Positions 17,962 to 26,242 of a stretch of DNA of 64,000 bases are shown here, piece after piece; the first letter of the stretch is position 1; every line of letters begins with the position of its first letter. The position numbers were made by a program, and so were the translations under genes. The notes under the pieces are model-generated. The model saw nothing but the letters and a program-made list of their open reading frames with translations, searched no databases and was not told the DNA's origin. The stretch spans positions 1 to 64,000 of the forward strand of contig NZ_CALUYL010000011.1 of assembly GCF_944324995.1 (NCBI RefSeq), given 5' to 3'. The DNA is from an uncultured Mailhella sp. (GTDB taxonomy: Bacteria > Desulfobacterota > Desulfovibrionia > Desulfovibrionales > Desulfovibrionaceae).

Positions 17962-19272
17962 TTAGAACTTGTATTCAAAATGAAGCGCGGCGCGCCAGTC
18001 GTCCTTGAAATCCTCATTGCCGCGTCCGTGCGCGGGATTGGTATCGAAATCCTCAATGATGTACGCAAGTTCCAGCGCCGCGTGCAGATTCTTGTAGATC
18101 TCGTACGTCGAGAGCAGATCGAATTCCACGGCGGAATCCTCGGTGGTGAGGTAGTCGTAGCCGCTGCCGTAGCCGCCGTTGTACTTGTTGTTCGTGCCCG
18201 CAAAGTAGGTCACGCTGAAATCGTGGGTCAGCCCGTCGATGAAGGACATGCCGTTCATCTGCGCGCTCACGCCCCAGGTGCCGCCGAAGCTGTAACGATG
18301 GCCGCCCACGGGACCGAAGGTGTTGTCGAAGTAGGTGCTCGTGCCGTTGAAGTCGCCGTAGATGATGGGAATCTGACCGGAATTCTCGTCGCGGCCCCGG
18401 TTGTCGCCGGAAGCGTACCAGGCCAGAAGAGTGGGTTCGCCGAAGCTCGTGGCGTAGGCGGCCTTGCCCACGGCGTACCAGCCTTCCTGATCGTCGGATT
18501 CGTCGTACTTCACGAAACCGTAGGCGGCATCGAGCGCCAGAGTGACGGGATCAAAGGGTTTCCACTCGAAGCCCGCGCCGAAAATCGCGATGTCGGCCCG
18601 GCCCTGTCCGCTGATGTTGCCCTGATCGGTCAGATTGGACGGGCTGAAATGCGTGCCGTCCGCGTAGGTGGCGTCGCCCTTGGCTCCGTAGATCGCCCAC
18701 GGGGACACGGTAAGGCCGTCGAAGGACGCGTTGCCCACCAGACCGAACAGATCATACTTCGGCGCGTTGACGTCGGTCACGTCGCCCTCGCCGTTGACGT
18801 CTCTCGCCATGCGGGTCCAGAAGCCGGTCACGTTGTAGCGGTCGGCAAAGGGCACGGAAACCACCACGCCGTCGGCCACGAGGTCGGCAATCATGGACGA
18901 AACGCTCGCGTAGGCGGGCAGATCAAAGGCGTGACGGCCCATGCGCACCTTGATGTCGGTGCTCGGCACGGTCCAGTCGATGTAGGCCTGACGCATGGTT
19001 ACGTCCACGCTGTTGCCGGTGGTGTCGGAGCCCCAGTCGTAGGTTCCGGCCTGAAGCTGGAAATAGCCGGAAAGGTTCTCGCTGGCAATGAAGGTCAGAC
19101 CAAGACGCACGCGCTGGAGCGCATAGTCGGTATTCTGTCCGTGGAAGCCTTCGGAACCGGTCTGAAACTGGAACTGATAGCGGCCGTCCACTTTGACGTC
19201 GACGGCGGAAGCGGGAGAGGCGGCGGTGGCCGTCAGGCCCGCCGCGAGAAGGAGAGTAGTCAGTTTTTTCAT
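17962..19272 (-). CDS. Outer membrane porin 2 (Desulfovibrio-type)
   Basis: A 436-residue paralogue of porin 1, with a signal peptide (MKKLTTLLLAAGLTATAASP) and a C-terminal phenylalanine (FEYKF). The strands and long stretches in the middle (SGQIPIIYGDFNGTSTYF; YDYLTTEDSAVEF) are identical or nearly so in both, while surface-loop segments differ, as expected for porins under diversifying selection. GGAAAG precedes the ATG. A terminator and a purine-biased spacer separate the two genes, so each is transcribed from its own promoter. Confidence 0.88.
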   Translation of the reverse strand: MKKLTTLLLAAGLTATAASPASAVDVKVDGRYQFQFQTGSEGFHGQNTDYALQRVRLGLTFIASENLSGYFQLQAGTYDWGSDTTGNSVDVTMRQAYIDWTVPSTDIKVRMGRHAFDLPAYASVSSMIADLVADGVVVSVPFADRYNVTGFWTRMARDVNGEGDVTDVNAPKYDLFGLVGNASFDGLTVSPWAIYGAKGDATYADGTHFSPSNLTDQGNISGQGRADIAIFGAGFEWKPFDPVTLALDAAYGFVKYDESDDQEGWYAVGKAAYATSFGEPTLLAWYASGDNRGRDENSGQIPIIYGDFNGTSTYFDNTFGPVGGHRYSFGGTWGVSAQMNGMSFIDGLTHDFSVTYFAGTNNKYNGGYGSGYDYLTTEDSAVEFDLLSTYEIYKNLHAALELAYIIEDFDTNPAHGRGNEDFKDDWRAALHFEYKF

Positions 19273-19373
19273 GCTCTTCTTTCCAAAAGTTTGACCGCGC
19301 ATGCGGCTGGTTCGACGCCGCTCCGCCTTTCGGCCCGAAAGCCGTCCCCATGGCGAAGCGTACACAATGCGCC

Positions 19374-19403
19374 AGCATGAACGATACATTCGTGTTCTGT
19401 CAA
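19374..19403 (-). promoter_or_regulatory. Possible promoter of porin gene 2
   Basis: On the minus strand TTGACA lies at 19398-19403, about 126 bp before the start codon; a weak -10 (CATGCT, 3 of 6) follows after 18 bp. Support comes mainly from the conserved CTTGACAG shared with porin 1. Confidence 0.35.
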
Positions 19404-20077
19404 GCAGGACGTCAAAAAAGGCGCTGCTCCGACATAAAAATCACAACGTCGGCGCGGGGGCGAGGGGGCGCAGGACGACGGGAGGGAAATGGTGCAAGGG
19501 GGGCAAGGCACTGGAAAGACGGAGCGCGAGGCGGGGCGGGAAGAGAATGGGAGAGGCAGCGCCGGTCGCAGAAGGAGACGCCGCGGCAGGGACAATCGGG
19601 CAAAGAGGATGCCTGCGGGGGATAACGGAGAGCTCGGGAAAACGCGAGGCAGCCCCCCCATGCGGAGAACGGGAAAACAGGGTGAGGTGTGGCAGCGCCG
19701 ACAGGAAAAAAGAAGGAAGAAGGCAACGAAAGCAAGAATCCGGGCAGGCGGTACGGCTCAGGCGATGGGAAAGGAAACGGAGCAAGGCGCGACGCGGCGA
19801 GGGCGCGCGAGGCAGGCGGAACGGCGCGCCGGGGATGGAAGAAAAACAGGGCGCAGAGCGAGGCACAAGGGCGAGGCTCAGGCGGCGCGGGGGGAAAGTC
19901 GGCGGAGAGGCAAGGCACAAGGGCCCGAACGAAGGAGAAAATGAAGCAGGACGCAGGAAGAGGCAGGAAAGGGCCGCAGGCAGGGAAGCCCGCCGCCCGT
20001 CTCTCCCCGCCCCGCCCTGCCGCAATCAACGTCATGCCCCGGCTGCGCCGCGGGCGACGGGCGTTTCCGCCAGCGGC
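19404..20077. other. Purine-biased spacer upstream of porin 2
   Basis: No gene is supported. About 19450-19980 is extremely G/A-rich on the plus strand and homologous in patches to the spacer at 16975-17891. It ends where the phage block begins, marked by the terminator at 20078. Confidence 0.6.
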
Positions 20078-20129
20078 AAAAAAAACACCGGCGCGGAAGC
20101 CCGCTTTTGCCTGCGGGAACCGCGCCGGT
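20078..20129 (-). terminator. Terminator at the end of the phage late operon
   Basis: On the minus strand ACCGGCGCGG/CCGCGCCGGT (20087-20096 and 20120-20129), with a loop that can pair further, is followed by eight T residues. It ends the operon about 90 bp after the last phage gene and marks the left edge of the block. Confidence 0.9.
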
Positions 20130-20220
20130 CGCATCGGCACTTCACCACTTGCCGTTTTCCAAAGTCATCGGGAAGGCACAGTCAGCGAGTCCGCAGCAGG
20201 ACGCCTTCCCGCACGCCGCA

Positions 20221-20844
20221 TTACCCCTGCGGCCCCTCTTCCCTCTGCTTGCGCTGCTTCGGAGAAAGAACGACCTCGCCCTTCTGATTCATCAGCGGCG
20301 TGACGAGCCCCGTGCGCTTGTCCACCATGCCCAGGCCGTTCACGTATCGAAGATGCGGCGCGTTTCCGGCGTCAAGTTTCGCCCTGTACCCTGCAAGCGT
20401 CATGGCGTTGCGCAAAGACTGCTCCGCCTGCTGCTTTTTCTGCTCGTTCTTCCACCAGGCCAGCGGATCCAGCGCCTTGAGCGCCGTTTCGTCTCCAGCG
20501 GCGAAGCGCTGCTGAAGGTCGCGGCGTCTGTTCTGCTCGTCCAGCCCGGCCTGCATTTCCTGTATCTGCATGTCGCGGTACTGAGACCTCTCGGCGTCCC
20601 GCGCTTCCTGCCGTTCCTGCGCCTGCCGCTGCGCCTCCATGCTTCCCAGCCCTGCCAGGGTATCGAAGCCCGCGCGCCCCGCAAGCTGCCCGAAACTCCG
20701 GCTCCCGTCGTTGTTCGTGAGCAGGGAAAGCCCGGCAATCAGCGCGGCGGAACCGGGATCGTTCCGTATCGCGTTCCACGCCGCATTTCTGTCCTCGGTC
20801 TGCCGGTTCGCCTGCGCGAACGGAGACGTCCACCCTTCAAACAT
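20221..20844 (-). CDS. Phage virion-associated protein, last gene of the late operon
   Basis: A 207-residue protein not recognised beyond its phage setting. After an N-terminal globular part (about 1-70) comes a charged helical region rich in Gln, Arg and Glu (about 70-150, MEAQRQAQERQEARDAERSQ), then a short C-terminal tail. GGAGGGAGT precedes the ATG. It closes the tail/ejection module, where podoviruses usually encode internal or tail-tip proteins, so a structural or DNA-ejection role is likely but inferred from position. Confidence 0.65.
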   Translation of the reverse strand: MFEGWTSPFAQANRQTEDRNAAWNAIRNDPGSAALIAGLSLLTNNDGSRSFGQLAGRAGFDTLAGLGSMEAQRQAQERQEARDAERSQYRDMQIQEMQAGLDEQNRRRDLQQRFAAGDETALKALDPLAWWKNEQKKQQAEQSLRNAMTLAGYRAKLDAGNAPHLRYVNGLGMVDKRTGLVTPLMNQKGEVVLSPKQRKQREEGPQG

Positions 20845-20852
20845 ACTCCCTC

Positions 20853-21761
20853 CTAGAACAGACCGAGAAGGCCGCCGGCGATGGCACCGATGCCGGCCCC
20901 CACGGGCCCGCCGATCATGCTGCCTATGCCCGCGCCGGACAGGCCGCCGCCGAGCACGTTCCCCACCGTGCTCCCGCCGCTCTGCTGCCCCGTCGTGGTG
21001 CTGGTGCCGCCGTAATTGCCCTGAATCAGATTGTTGTAGTTCTGGAGCGCAAGCAGCGCCTGCTGCTGTTCATAGTTGTAACGGTCGATGTCGGCATTGA
21101 TGAGCTGCTGATTGTAGTCGTCCATCATGCCCCCGGCCTCGGAAAGCGCCGCCGCGTCGGTGTACGCCTGATTGGCAAGCTGCTGCCCCGTCTGAGACGC
21201 CACCACCTGCTGACCCACGCCCGTGTTGTAGAGCTGACCGGCCTGCGCGGCCGCGTCCGCCCGCTTGTCCCACAAGCTGGAATACATCTGCGCGGCGAGA
21301 TTGTTGGCCGCATCGGCGGCCGCCGCCTCATGCGCCCCGGAACCGTAACGCCCCGCACGGTTGAAATTGCCGTCGAGATCGGCCTGCACCTGACTGTTCG
21401 CCCGGTTGTACAGCTCATCGACATAGGGGTTGTCCTCCTGCGAGAGCTGGTTCAGCGTATTCAGCCCCTGATTGTCCGCAAGCGCCTGCCCCGTCGTGAT
21501 GTTGTTCATCGCGTTCGAGGCGTTGTCTATGAGCGGGCTGCCGTTCTGCGCCCTGTCGGCCTGCATCTTGAGCGCATCCTGCGTCCACTGCGACTGCCCG
21601 GCCACGGTCTGCCCCGGATAGTAGTCGGGAGCCAGACCGCCGTTGTTGTAAAGCTTTTGCGCCTCCTGAAAAATATCCGTGAGATAGGGCTGCTGCCCTT
21701 CCCAGGGATCGGCCTTCTGCACCGTCGTGGTGGAACTGCCACCGCCTTTTCCGCCGCCCAT
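20853..21761 (-). CDS. Phage structural/ejection-type protein with glycine-zipper end
   Basis: A 302-residue protein. A Gly/Ser/Thr-rich start (MGGGKGGGSSTTTVQ) precedes a motif common in phage proteins of this kind (PWEGQQPYLTDIFQEAQ; PDYYPGQTVAGQSQ). A long Ala/Gln/Asn-rich helical body follows, and it ends in a glycine-zipper segment (GGPVGAGIGAIAGGLLGLF) able to insert in a membrane. A strong GGAGGCGGT ribosome site precedes it. A role in forming a channel for DNA ejection is plausible from the C-terminus and the neighbourhood; it is not proven. Confidence 0.68.
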   Translation of the reverse strand: MGGGKGGGSSTTTVQKADPWEGQQPYLTDIFQEAQKLYNNGGLAPDYYPGQTVAGQSQWTQDALKMQADRAQNGSPLIDNASNAMNNITTGQALADNQGLNTLNQLSQEDNPYVDELYNRANSQVQADLDGNFNRAGRYGSGAHEAAAADAANNLAAQMYSSLWDKRADAAAQAGQLYNTGVGQQVVASQTGQQLANQAYTDAAALSEAGGMMDDYNQQLINADIDRYNYEQQQALLALQNYNNLIQGNYGGTSTTTGQQSGGSTVGNVLGGGLSGAGIGSMIGGPVGAGIGAIAGGLLGLF

Positions 21762-21769
21762 ACCGCCTC

Positions 21770-22324
21770 CTACAGCGTTGCGTTTTCCGCGGGCACGGTG
21801 TCCCGCGTGTACATGGTGAGCAGGGCGTCGGCGTTGTGCCCCGTGGCCTGATTGAACACCGCGCCCGGAAGCACGGCTATGTCCATGGCCCCCACCCTGT
21901 GAATGAATCTCACGGCCGCCCGGTTGTACAGCGGCGTGATGCCGTAACAGCGATCCAGCAGGTACCGGCCTTCCTCATCCTTCGCGTGCAGCGCCATGCC
22001 GAGAGCGTACAGCCCGAAGCCCTGCGCCACGGGAAGCCTTCCCGCCGTTCTTTTCGTGCCCTGCGGCAGCGTGGCGAAATGACACTTCGCCGTTCTGCCT
22101 TCCTGATCCGTCAGCCAGAACAGGCCGCACGGCTCCCCGCGGAACAGGATGATCCACGGATGCACGTTCGAAGAACGCGCCCAGGCGGCAAAATCCCGCT
22201 CCTCCATGCGCGGAACGTTGTAGAACGTGGCCGTGTCGCGCCCGCTGGCGCGCATGCGGGACCAGAAGCGCATGAGCTGCCCGTCGGAAAGCTCCGTCCT
22301 GTAGATGCCGGAAAATTCGCCCAT
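21770..22324 (-). CDS. GNAT-fold protein in the virion gene cluster
   Basis: A 184-residue protein resembling GCN5-type N-acetyltransferases: substrate-side strands PWIILFRGEPCGLFWLTD near residue 57 and a late ITPLYNRAAVRFIHRVGAM motif near 130 that matches the end of the GNAT fold. The pyrophosphate-binding signature Q/RxxGxG/A is not clear (QGFGLYALGMAL may stand in), so acetyl-CoA binding is uncertain. Such genes are often found between structural genes of related phages. It is in an operon with neighbours 2-8 bp away. Confidence 0.62.
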   Translation of the reverse strand: MGEFSGIYRTELSDGQLMRFWSRMRASGRDTATFYNVPRMEERDFAAWARSSNVHPWIILFRGEPCGLFWLTDQEGRTAKCHFATLPQGTKRTAGRLPVAQGFGLYALGMALHAKDEEGRYLLDRCYGITPLYNRAAVRFIHRVGAMDIAVLPGAVFNQATGHNADALLTMYTRDTVPAENATL

Positions 22325-22326
22325 GC

Positions 22327-22812
22327 TTAGCCTCCGAAATTGAACGATCCGAGAAGTCCGCCGAGTTTGGACGGGTCAAAGTTGAGATTCATGCCGGAAG
22401 CGGCGCTGCCGATGTTCCCGCCCGTTGCAGGAGTGCCGGGGCCGAAGTTCCCCGCCAGGGTCGGCTGAGGAAGGTTTGCCGCCGCGCCTGCCGCCATGTT
22501 GGACGCCACGTCCACATTGCTTCCCTGCATCATGGCCGCCGTGTTCTTCGCCTGCGAAGTCACCGGAGAGGCCATCGACTGACCGACGCCGGGCATGACG
22601 CCCTCATTGAACACGCCTTCCCCCTGACCGCTCTGCCCCTTGCCCAGCATGCCGAGAAGGCCGCCGAGCTTTGCGGCGTCCATGCCCTGACTCTGACGCT
22701 GCAAAAGCCCCGCGCCCCGGGGAACGGCTCCGCCCGAGCCCCGGGAAGCGTCCACACGCATGCCGGGACTGGAAAGATTCGGCGTCACGCCGCGCTGATA
22801 AAGTCCTGCCAT
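22327..22812 (-). CDS. Small Gly/Ala/Met-rich phage protein with LGGLLG motifs
   Basis: A 161-residue low-complexity protein rich in Gly, Ala, Ser and Met. The motif KLGGLLG occurs twice, near residue 50 and near the C-terminus (PSKLGGLLGSF). The same motif marks the ends of the effector proteins at 26243 and 41812. I know no family for it. It could be a membrane-active internal virion protein or linker. Tight spacing on both sides shows it is part of the operon. Confidence 0.6.
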   Translation of the reverse strand: MAGLYQRGVTPNLSSPGMRVDASRGSGGAVPRGAGLLQRQSQGMDAAKLGGLLGMLGKGQSGQGEGVFNEGVMPGVGQSMASPVTSQAKNTAAMMQGSNVDVASNMAAGAAANLPQPTLAGNFGPGTPATGGNIGSAASGMNLNFDPSKLGGLLGSFNFGG

Positions 22813-22821
22813 ATTTTTCTC

Positions 22822-23142
22822 CTACTGTCCGCCGTCGCCGATGAGCGCCCAGCCGAAGGAACACTCGCCCGGAGCCGCGGCAAAACGGAACGTCATGCTG
22901 TCGCGGGTCATCTCCGAAAGCCACCACACCGCCGAAGCGGCCGCCGCATCCAGCGGAATGAGCATGGCAAGACGCCCCGCACGACAACGTTTGTCCTTCA
23001 CCGTAACGCTTGTCTCTCCCGCGGCACACGTCACGCGCCCGATGTTTGCCGTGTCGCCGCGGAGGGCGGCGTTCACGCCCACGGCAAGCGCTATCATCTG
23101 CGCAGGCGTCGAGGCCGACACCTGCGGAACAAAGTTCGCCAT
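22822..23142 (-). CDS. Small phage tail-region protein
   Basis: A 106-residue protein, not recognised. It starts MANFVPQVSAS and has a beta-rich middle (GRVTCAAGETSVTVKDKRC) and C-terminus (CSFGWALIGDGG). Its ATG overlaps the stop codon of the upstream stabilisation-type gene by one base, so the two are translationally coupled and probably work in the same tail substructure. Confidence 0.6.
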   Translation of the reverse strand: MANFVPQVSASTPAQMIALAVGVNAALRGDTANIGRVTCAAGETSVTVKDKRCRAGRLAMLIPLDAAAASAVWWLSEMTRDSMTFRFAAAPGECSFGWALIGDGGQ

Positions 23143-24614
23143 TACATGCCTCCTTCCGCTTCAATCAGCGCTTCCACGCCCACGGCATGACGCCAGTTCT
23201 CCCCCGCCGGTACCATGACCCGCGCCGCAAGATACACAGTGGAAAGATGCTGATAACACACGCCGTCGCGCTGCTGCTTCGTGTATCTGCCGAATCTTCG
23301 CACGTCCATTTCCCGGCTGCGGAACACCGGCAGCGCCTGCGCCCCGCCGCAGTCCACCAGAGGGCGGAAGCCGTGCACCATCATTCTGTCCCCGCCCTGC
23401 TCCGCCGTGTCCATGACCGCTTCCAGCGTCGATCCGTTGAAGTTGGCCAGCCCGTGCGACGTGTCGAAACTCGATATCACGCTCATGTCGCCGTTCTTGA
23501 AGATGCCGAGGTCAAGGCTCGTGAAGGGCAGGCTGTCCAGCGGGCCGTATTCGTCCAGTTCTTCCAGCGTCATGCCGCCGCGCGTGTAGTCCTGAAACAG
23601 CGTTTCCGTGTCGATCACGCCGTAGGACCAGCGATCGAGAATGTAGTTGTAGATGAGCAGCCGGTCATGAATTCCCGCCGGGGCGTCCGGCGTGGGAAAG
23701 CTCCACATGGCCACGCGGTTGCGGTTGTCGTGCACGCCGCGCACCTCGCTCAGTCTTTCGATGGACACCTGATCGAAAAACCATTCGTCCACGCGCTCCA
23801 CGCCTATGGATTTCACGCTTGCGCCGTCGGTCATGCGCCAGCCGTCTTCCGCAAGATACACGCAGGCGTTGCCGCATATCACGGGAGAATACGGCGACGC
23901 GCAGCCGTGTTCCCTGTCCACCGGGTCGAACTGGAATATGTACGGCGTGCCCACATACGTCGCCCGCTGTATGCCCCGTTCCAGAAAAATCAGCCCGTCC
24001 ACGCCGCCCACGCCCCCGACTATGGCCTGCACCTGACCGCCCACGGGAAACACCTGCGTGTCCGACTGTATGTACTGCGCGTCGTTGCTGCCCGGTTCCG
24101 GCCATTCGTCCGGCCTGTCCAGCCCCGACCAGCGTATGGCGTTCCTGCCGTCAACCAGCTTGCCCATGACAAGAAAGTCGCGTATCACGCCGAACACTTC
24201 CCCGGCAGGCGCGCCTTCCACGGCCTCGAAGTTCTGCGCCACCCCGGCCACGGAACTTTTCAGCAGCGTGGAGCCGAACAGCGCATACACCGCGTTGCCG
24301 TATTCCGTGAACGCCCGCACGTTTGAGGCCGTGGTTCCGGCATACTTTGGCGCCCACGTCTTGCCTTCAAGGGTGTAGATTCCTTCCGCCGTGGCCGCGA
24401 ACGTGGTGTTCGTGCCGTACAGATCCCGCTGGGAATAGGCCGCCTTCGCCTGCGAGGGCAGCGCGTCGTACGCAAGCGCAACGCTGCCGCAAAGCGGCCG
24501 GTAGCCGCGCCTTGCCGGTATCACGTTGCGCGCTTCGGGAGTCTGCTCCCCGTTCAACAGCGCCGCGTCCGGCTCCCACGCGCCGAAGTCGAGCCGCGTT
24601 TTCTTCATTGCCAT
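23142..24614 (-). CDS. Phage tail hub / DNA-stabilisation-like protein
   Basis: A 490-residue beta-rich protein opening with the pattern seen in podovirus stabilisation and tail-tube proteins (LDFGAWEPDAALLNGEQTPE followed by ARNVIPARRGYRPL). Repeated short blocks such as AYALFGSTLLKSS, GLIFLERGIQRAT and IFQFDPVDREHGCASP suggest a beta-propeller, as in P22 gp10-type proteins that seal the packaged head. ATG 24614 has AGGAG seven bases upstream. It overlaps the upstream gene by 10 bp. The function comes from resemblance and position; a receptor-binding role is an alternative. Confidence 0.72.
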   Translation of the reverse strand: MAMKKTRLDFGAWEPDAALLNGEQTPEARNVIPARRGYRPLCGSVALAYDALPSQAKAAYSQRDLYGTNTTFAATAEGIYTLEGKTWAPKYAGTTASNVRAFTEYGNAVYALFGSTLLKSSVAGVAQNFEAVEGAPAGEVFGVIRDFLVMGKLVDGRNAIRWSGLDRPDEWPEPGSNDAQYIQSDTQVFPVGGQVQAIVGGVGGVDGLIFLERGIQRATYVGTPYIFQFDPVDREHGCASPYSPVICGNACVYLAEDGWRMTDGASVKSIGVERVDEWFFDQVSIERLSEVRGVHDNRNRVAMWSFPTPDAPAGIHDRLLIYNYILDRWSYGVIDTETLFQDYTRGGMTLEELDEYGPLDSLPFTSLDLGIFKNGDMSVISSFDTSHGLANFNGSTLEAVMDTAEQGGDRMMVHGFRPLVDCGGAQALPVFRSREMDVRRFGRYTKQQRDGVCYQHLSTVYLAARVMVPAGENWRHAVGVEALIEAEGGM

Positions 24615-25225
24615 TGCACCACTCCTCTCCACAGGCCCTCACGCCGCGCAAGCTCCGTCCAGCCCCAGCCCTTGTATTCCGGAACAATCGTCTCTTCGCC
24701 TGCCGCCGCGGAAGGGGCGCACGTCACGCCTCGGACGCGGTTCGGCTCCTCGTGCTCCGACGTTTGCGCCGCAAGCCCGGAAAGCTCCGTCATGCGGACG
24801 CGATACGGCAGAAAACCGCTTTCGACCAAAGCCTCCGCGCCCCCGCCGCCATGCTGCAGGCGGAGCATGAAGCAGGCTTCGCCGCTCGCGGCGGAGGCCG
24901 GAGAGGCGGGAATCCCCACGGTGACGCCGCCTATCTGTTCCCCCTCCAGCAGGGCCGCGCCGCTCCCCGTGAGAGACAGCACGGCATGCCCCTGCATGGT
25001 TCCGCCGCCCCCGGCGCTCCCCCGCAGCTCCGCGCTCCGGATGCGCACGGCCGAAACTTCCTCTCCGGATTCGCCCGGGCCGACCGCCTGTTCCAGGGCG
25101 TACAACCCGGCGCTGTTCCAGATGTCGGAATCCAGAGACCAGAGCAGCTCATCCAGGCTCCCCCAGTCGTCCAGACTGTCCAGATTCTGAGGCGGCGCCT
25201 TTATTGTGGAAAACAGCGCGCCCAT
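24605..25225 (-). CDS. Phage tail-region protein, unknown
   Basis: A 206-residue protein. A short acidic start (SLDDWGSLDELLWSLDSD) is followed by a beta-rich, glycine-rich body with alternating polar strands. No family is recognised. It lies between the gp80-like protein and the stabilisation-type protein in a tightly packed operon and is probably part of the tail or its fibres. Confidence 0.6.
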   Translation of the reverse strand: MGALFSTIKAPPQNLDSLDDWGSLDELLWSLDSDIWNSAGLYALEQAVGPGESGEEVSAVRIRSAELRGSAGGGGTMQGHAVLSLTGSGAALLEGEQIGGVTVGIPASPASAASGEACFMLRLQHGGGGAEALVESGFLPYRVRMTELSGLAAQTSEHEEPNRVRGVTCAPSAAAGEETIVPEYKGWGWTELARREGLWRGVVQWQ

Positions 25226-25229
25226 GCCG

Positions 25230-25595
25230 TCAGTCCATGGTCAGGGTGAGGTTGCCGGTATTGATCCGGTAAATGTCGCCGGCCAGAAGCTCCTTGGGCG
25301 TGGTTATCTCACCGTACCAGACAAGATTTCCGCCGCTCGCCGCGTCGAACAGCCCCCACGAAACCGCCGTTCCCCAGTCCGCCGTGGCCGTGGGAAACTC
25401 TATGGCCGCGCTGTTCTTCATGGTTCCGTCGGCAGGTTCCCCGAACGCGACAAGCTGCCTCGCATAGGCCCCGCCGGTCACTTCCGTGCCGCCCCCCGTT
25501 TCGCCCGGGGCCGCCGTGAACAGCGCGAGATAGTACGAGCCGTCGTTCTTGAACAGCGTGAGCAGCTTGTCTTCTCCATGATTGGTCAAACTCAT
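25230..25595 (-). CDS. Phage tail-fibre-type protein (gp80-like)
   Basis: A 121-residue protein with the family pattern MSLTNHGEDKLL at the start, YLALFTAAPGE near residue 23, EVTGGAYARQLVAF near 38, a conserved DWGTAVSWGLFDA block near 74 and a final strand GNLTLTMD. These match a small tail protein found in many phages and often named for gp80. It is a structural virion protein, probably at a fibre or baseplate. A very strong ribosome site (AAGGAGG) precedes the ATG. Confidence 0.75.
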   Translation of the reverse strand: MSLTNHGEDKLLTLFKNDGSYYLALFTAAPGETGGGTEVTGGAYARQLVAFGEPADGTMKNSAAIEFPTATADWGTAVSWGLFDAASGGNLVWYGEITTPKELLAGDIYRINTGNLTLTMD

Positions 25596-25596
25596 G

Positions 25597-26241
25597 TCAT
25601 ATCCTCCTTACCGGGCGCATGGTGATGTTCGCCGTGAACCGCGCCCGCTGTTCACCCGCTTCCGCCTTCTGCCTCGCCGCGGCGTAATACTGCGTCCATG
25701 TCTCCAGCGGCACGCTCCCCCGCGTGAACGGCCCGCTTTCCACCAGCGCCCCGTACAGGTACAGATCCGGAAACGTGAGCAGCACGGGATTGTCCGGCTG
25801 ATTCTCCCCGAGCGGCTCAATCTCCGCGTAATAGGTGAGGTACAGCGTTCCCGCGCCGTCCGGCACGGGCATCAGAAACAGGTCGCGCCCGATGATCGTG
25901 TACTCCCGCGGCCTGCCCGGCGCCCTCTTCTGCCCGTACGTGTCCGGCGGCGAATAGGTAAGGTTCACCGTCCGGCCGTCCGCATCCGCCCAGGTGAGGT
26001 CGCGCATCTCCATGAACACGTCCCAGTTCCCCGGCTGCCTGCGCCACGGCAGCGGCACCGCGCTCTGCCCGGCAAGAACGGACGTTTCCGACCGCCTCTC
26101 CATCACCCGAAGCCGCAGTTCACGGTTCATGCGCCGCTCCGCAAGCGCAATGAACGTGGGTATGCGCTCCGTCATGTCGTCACGGCCCAGATAGTCCGCC
26201 ACGGCTTCGCAAAGCCCCGTGTAGCTGGTAAGATCGGCCAT
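25597..26241 (-). CDS. Phage head-tail adaptor (gp4-like)
   Basis: A 214-residue protein with the start typical of podovirus adaptors: YTGLCEAVADYLGRDD, then IPTFIALAERRMNRELRLR, and a later aromatic stretch (YLTYYAEIEPLGE). In this family the protein binds under the portal and connects head to tail. The ATG at 26241 follows the effector stop codon by one base (TGA-T-ATG), so structural and effector genes share a transcript. Confidence 0.78.
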   Translation of the reverse strand: MADLTSYTGLCEAVADYLGRDDMTERIPTFIALAERRMNRELRLRVMERRSETSVLAGQSAVPLPWRRQPGNWDVFMEMRDLTWADADGRTVNLTYSPPDTYGQKRAPGRPREYTIIGRDLFLMPVPDGAGTLYLTYYAEIEPLGENQPDNPVLLTFPDLYLYGALVESGPFTRGSVPLETWTQYYAAARQKAEAGEQRARFTANITMRPVRRI

Positions 26242-26242
26242 A

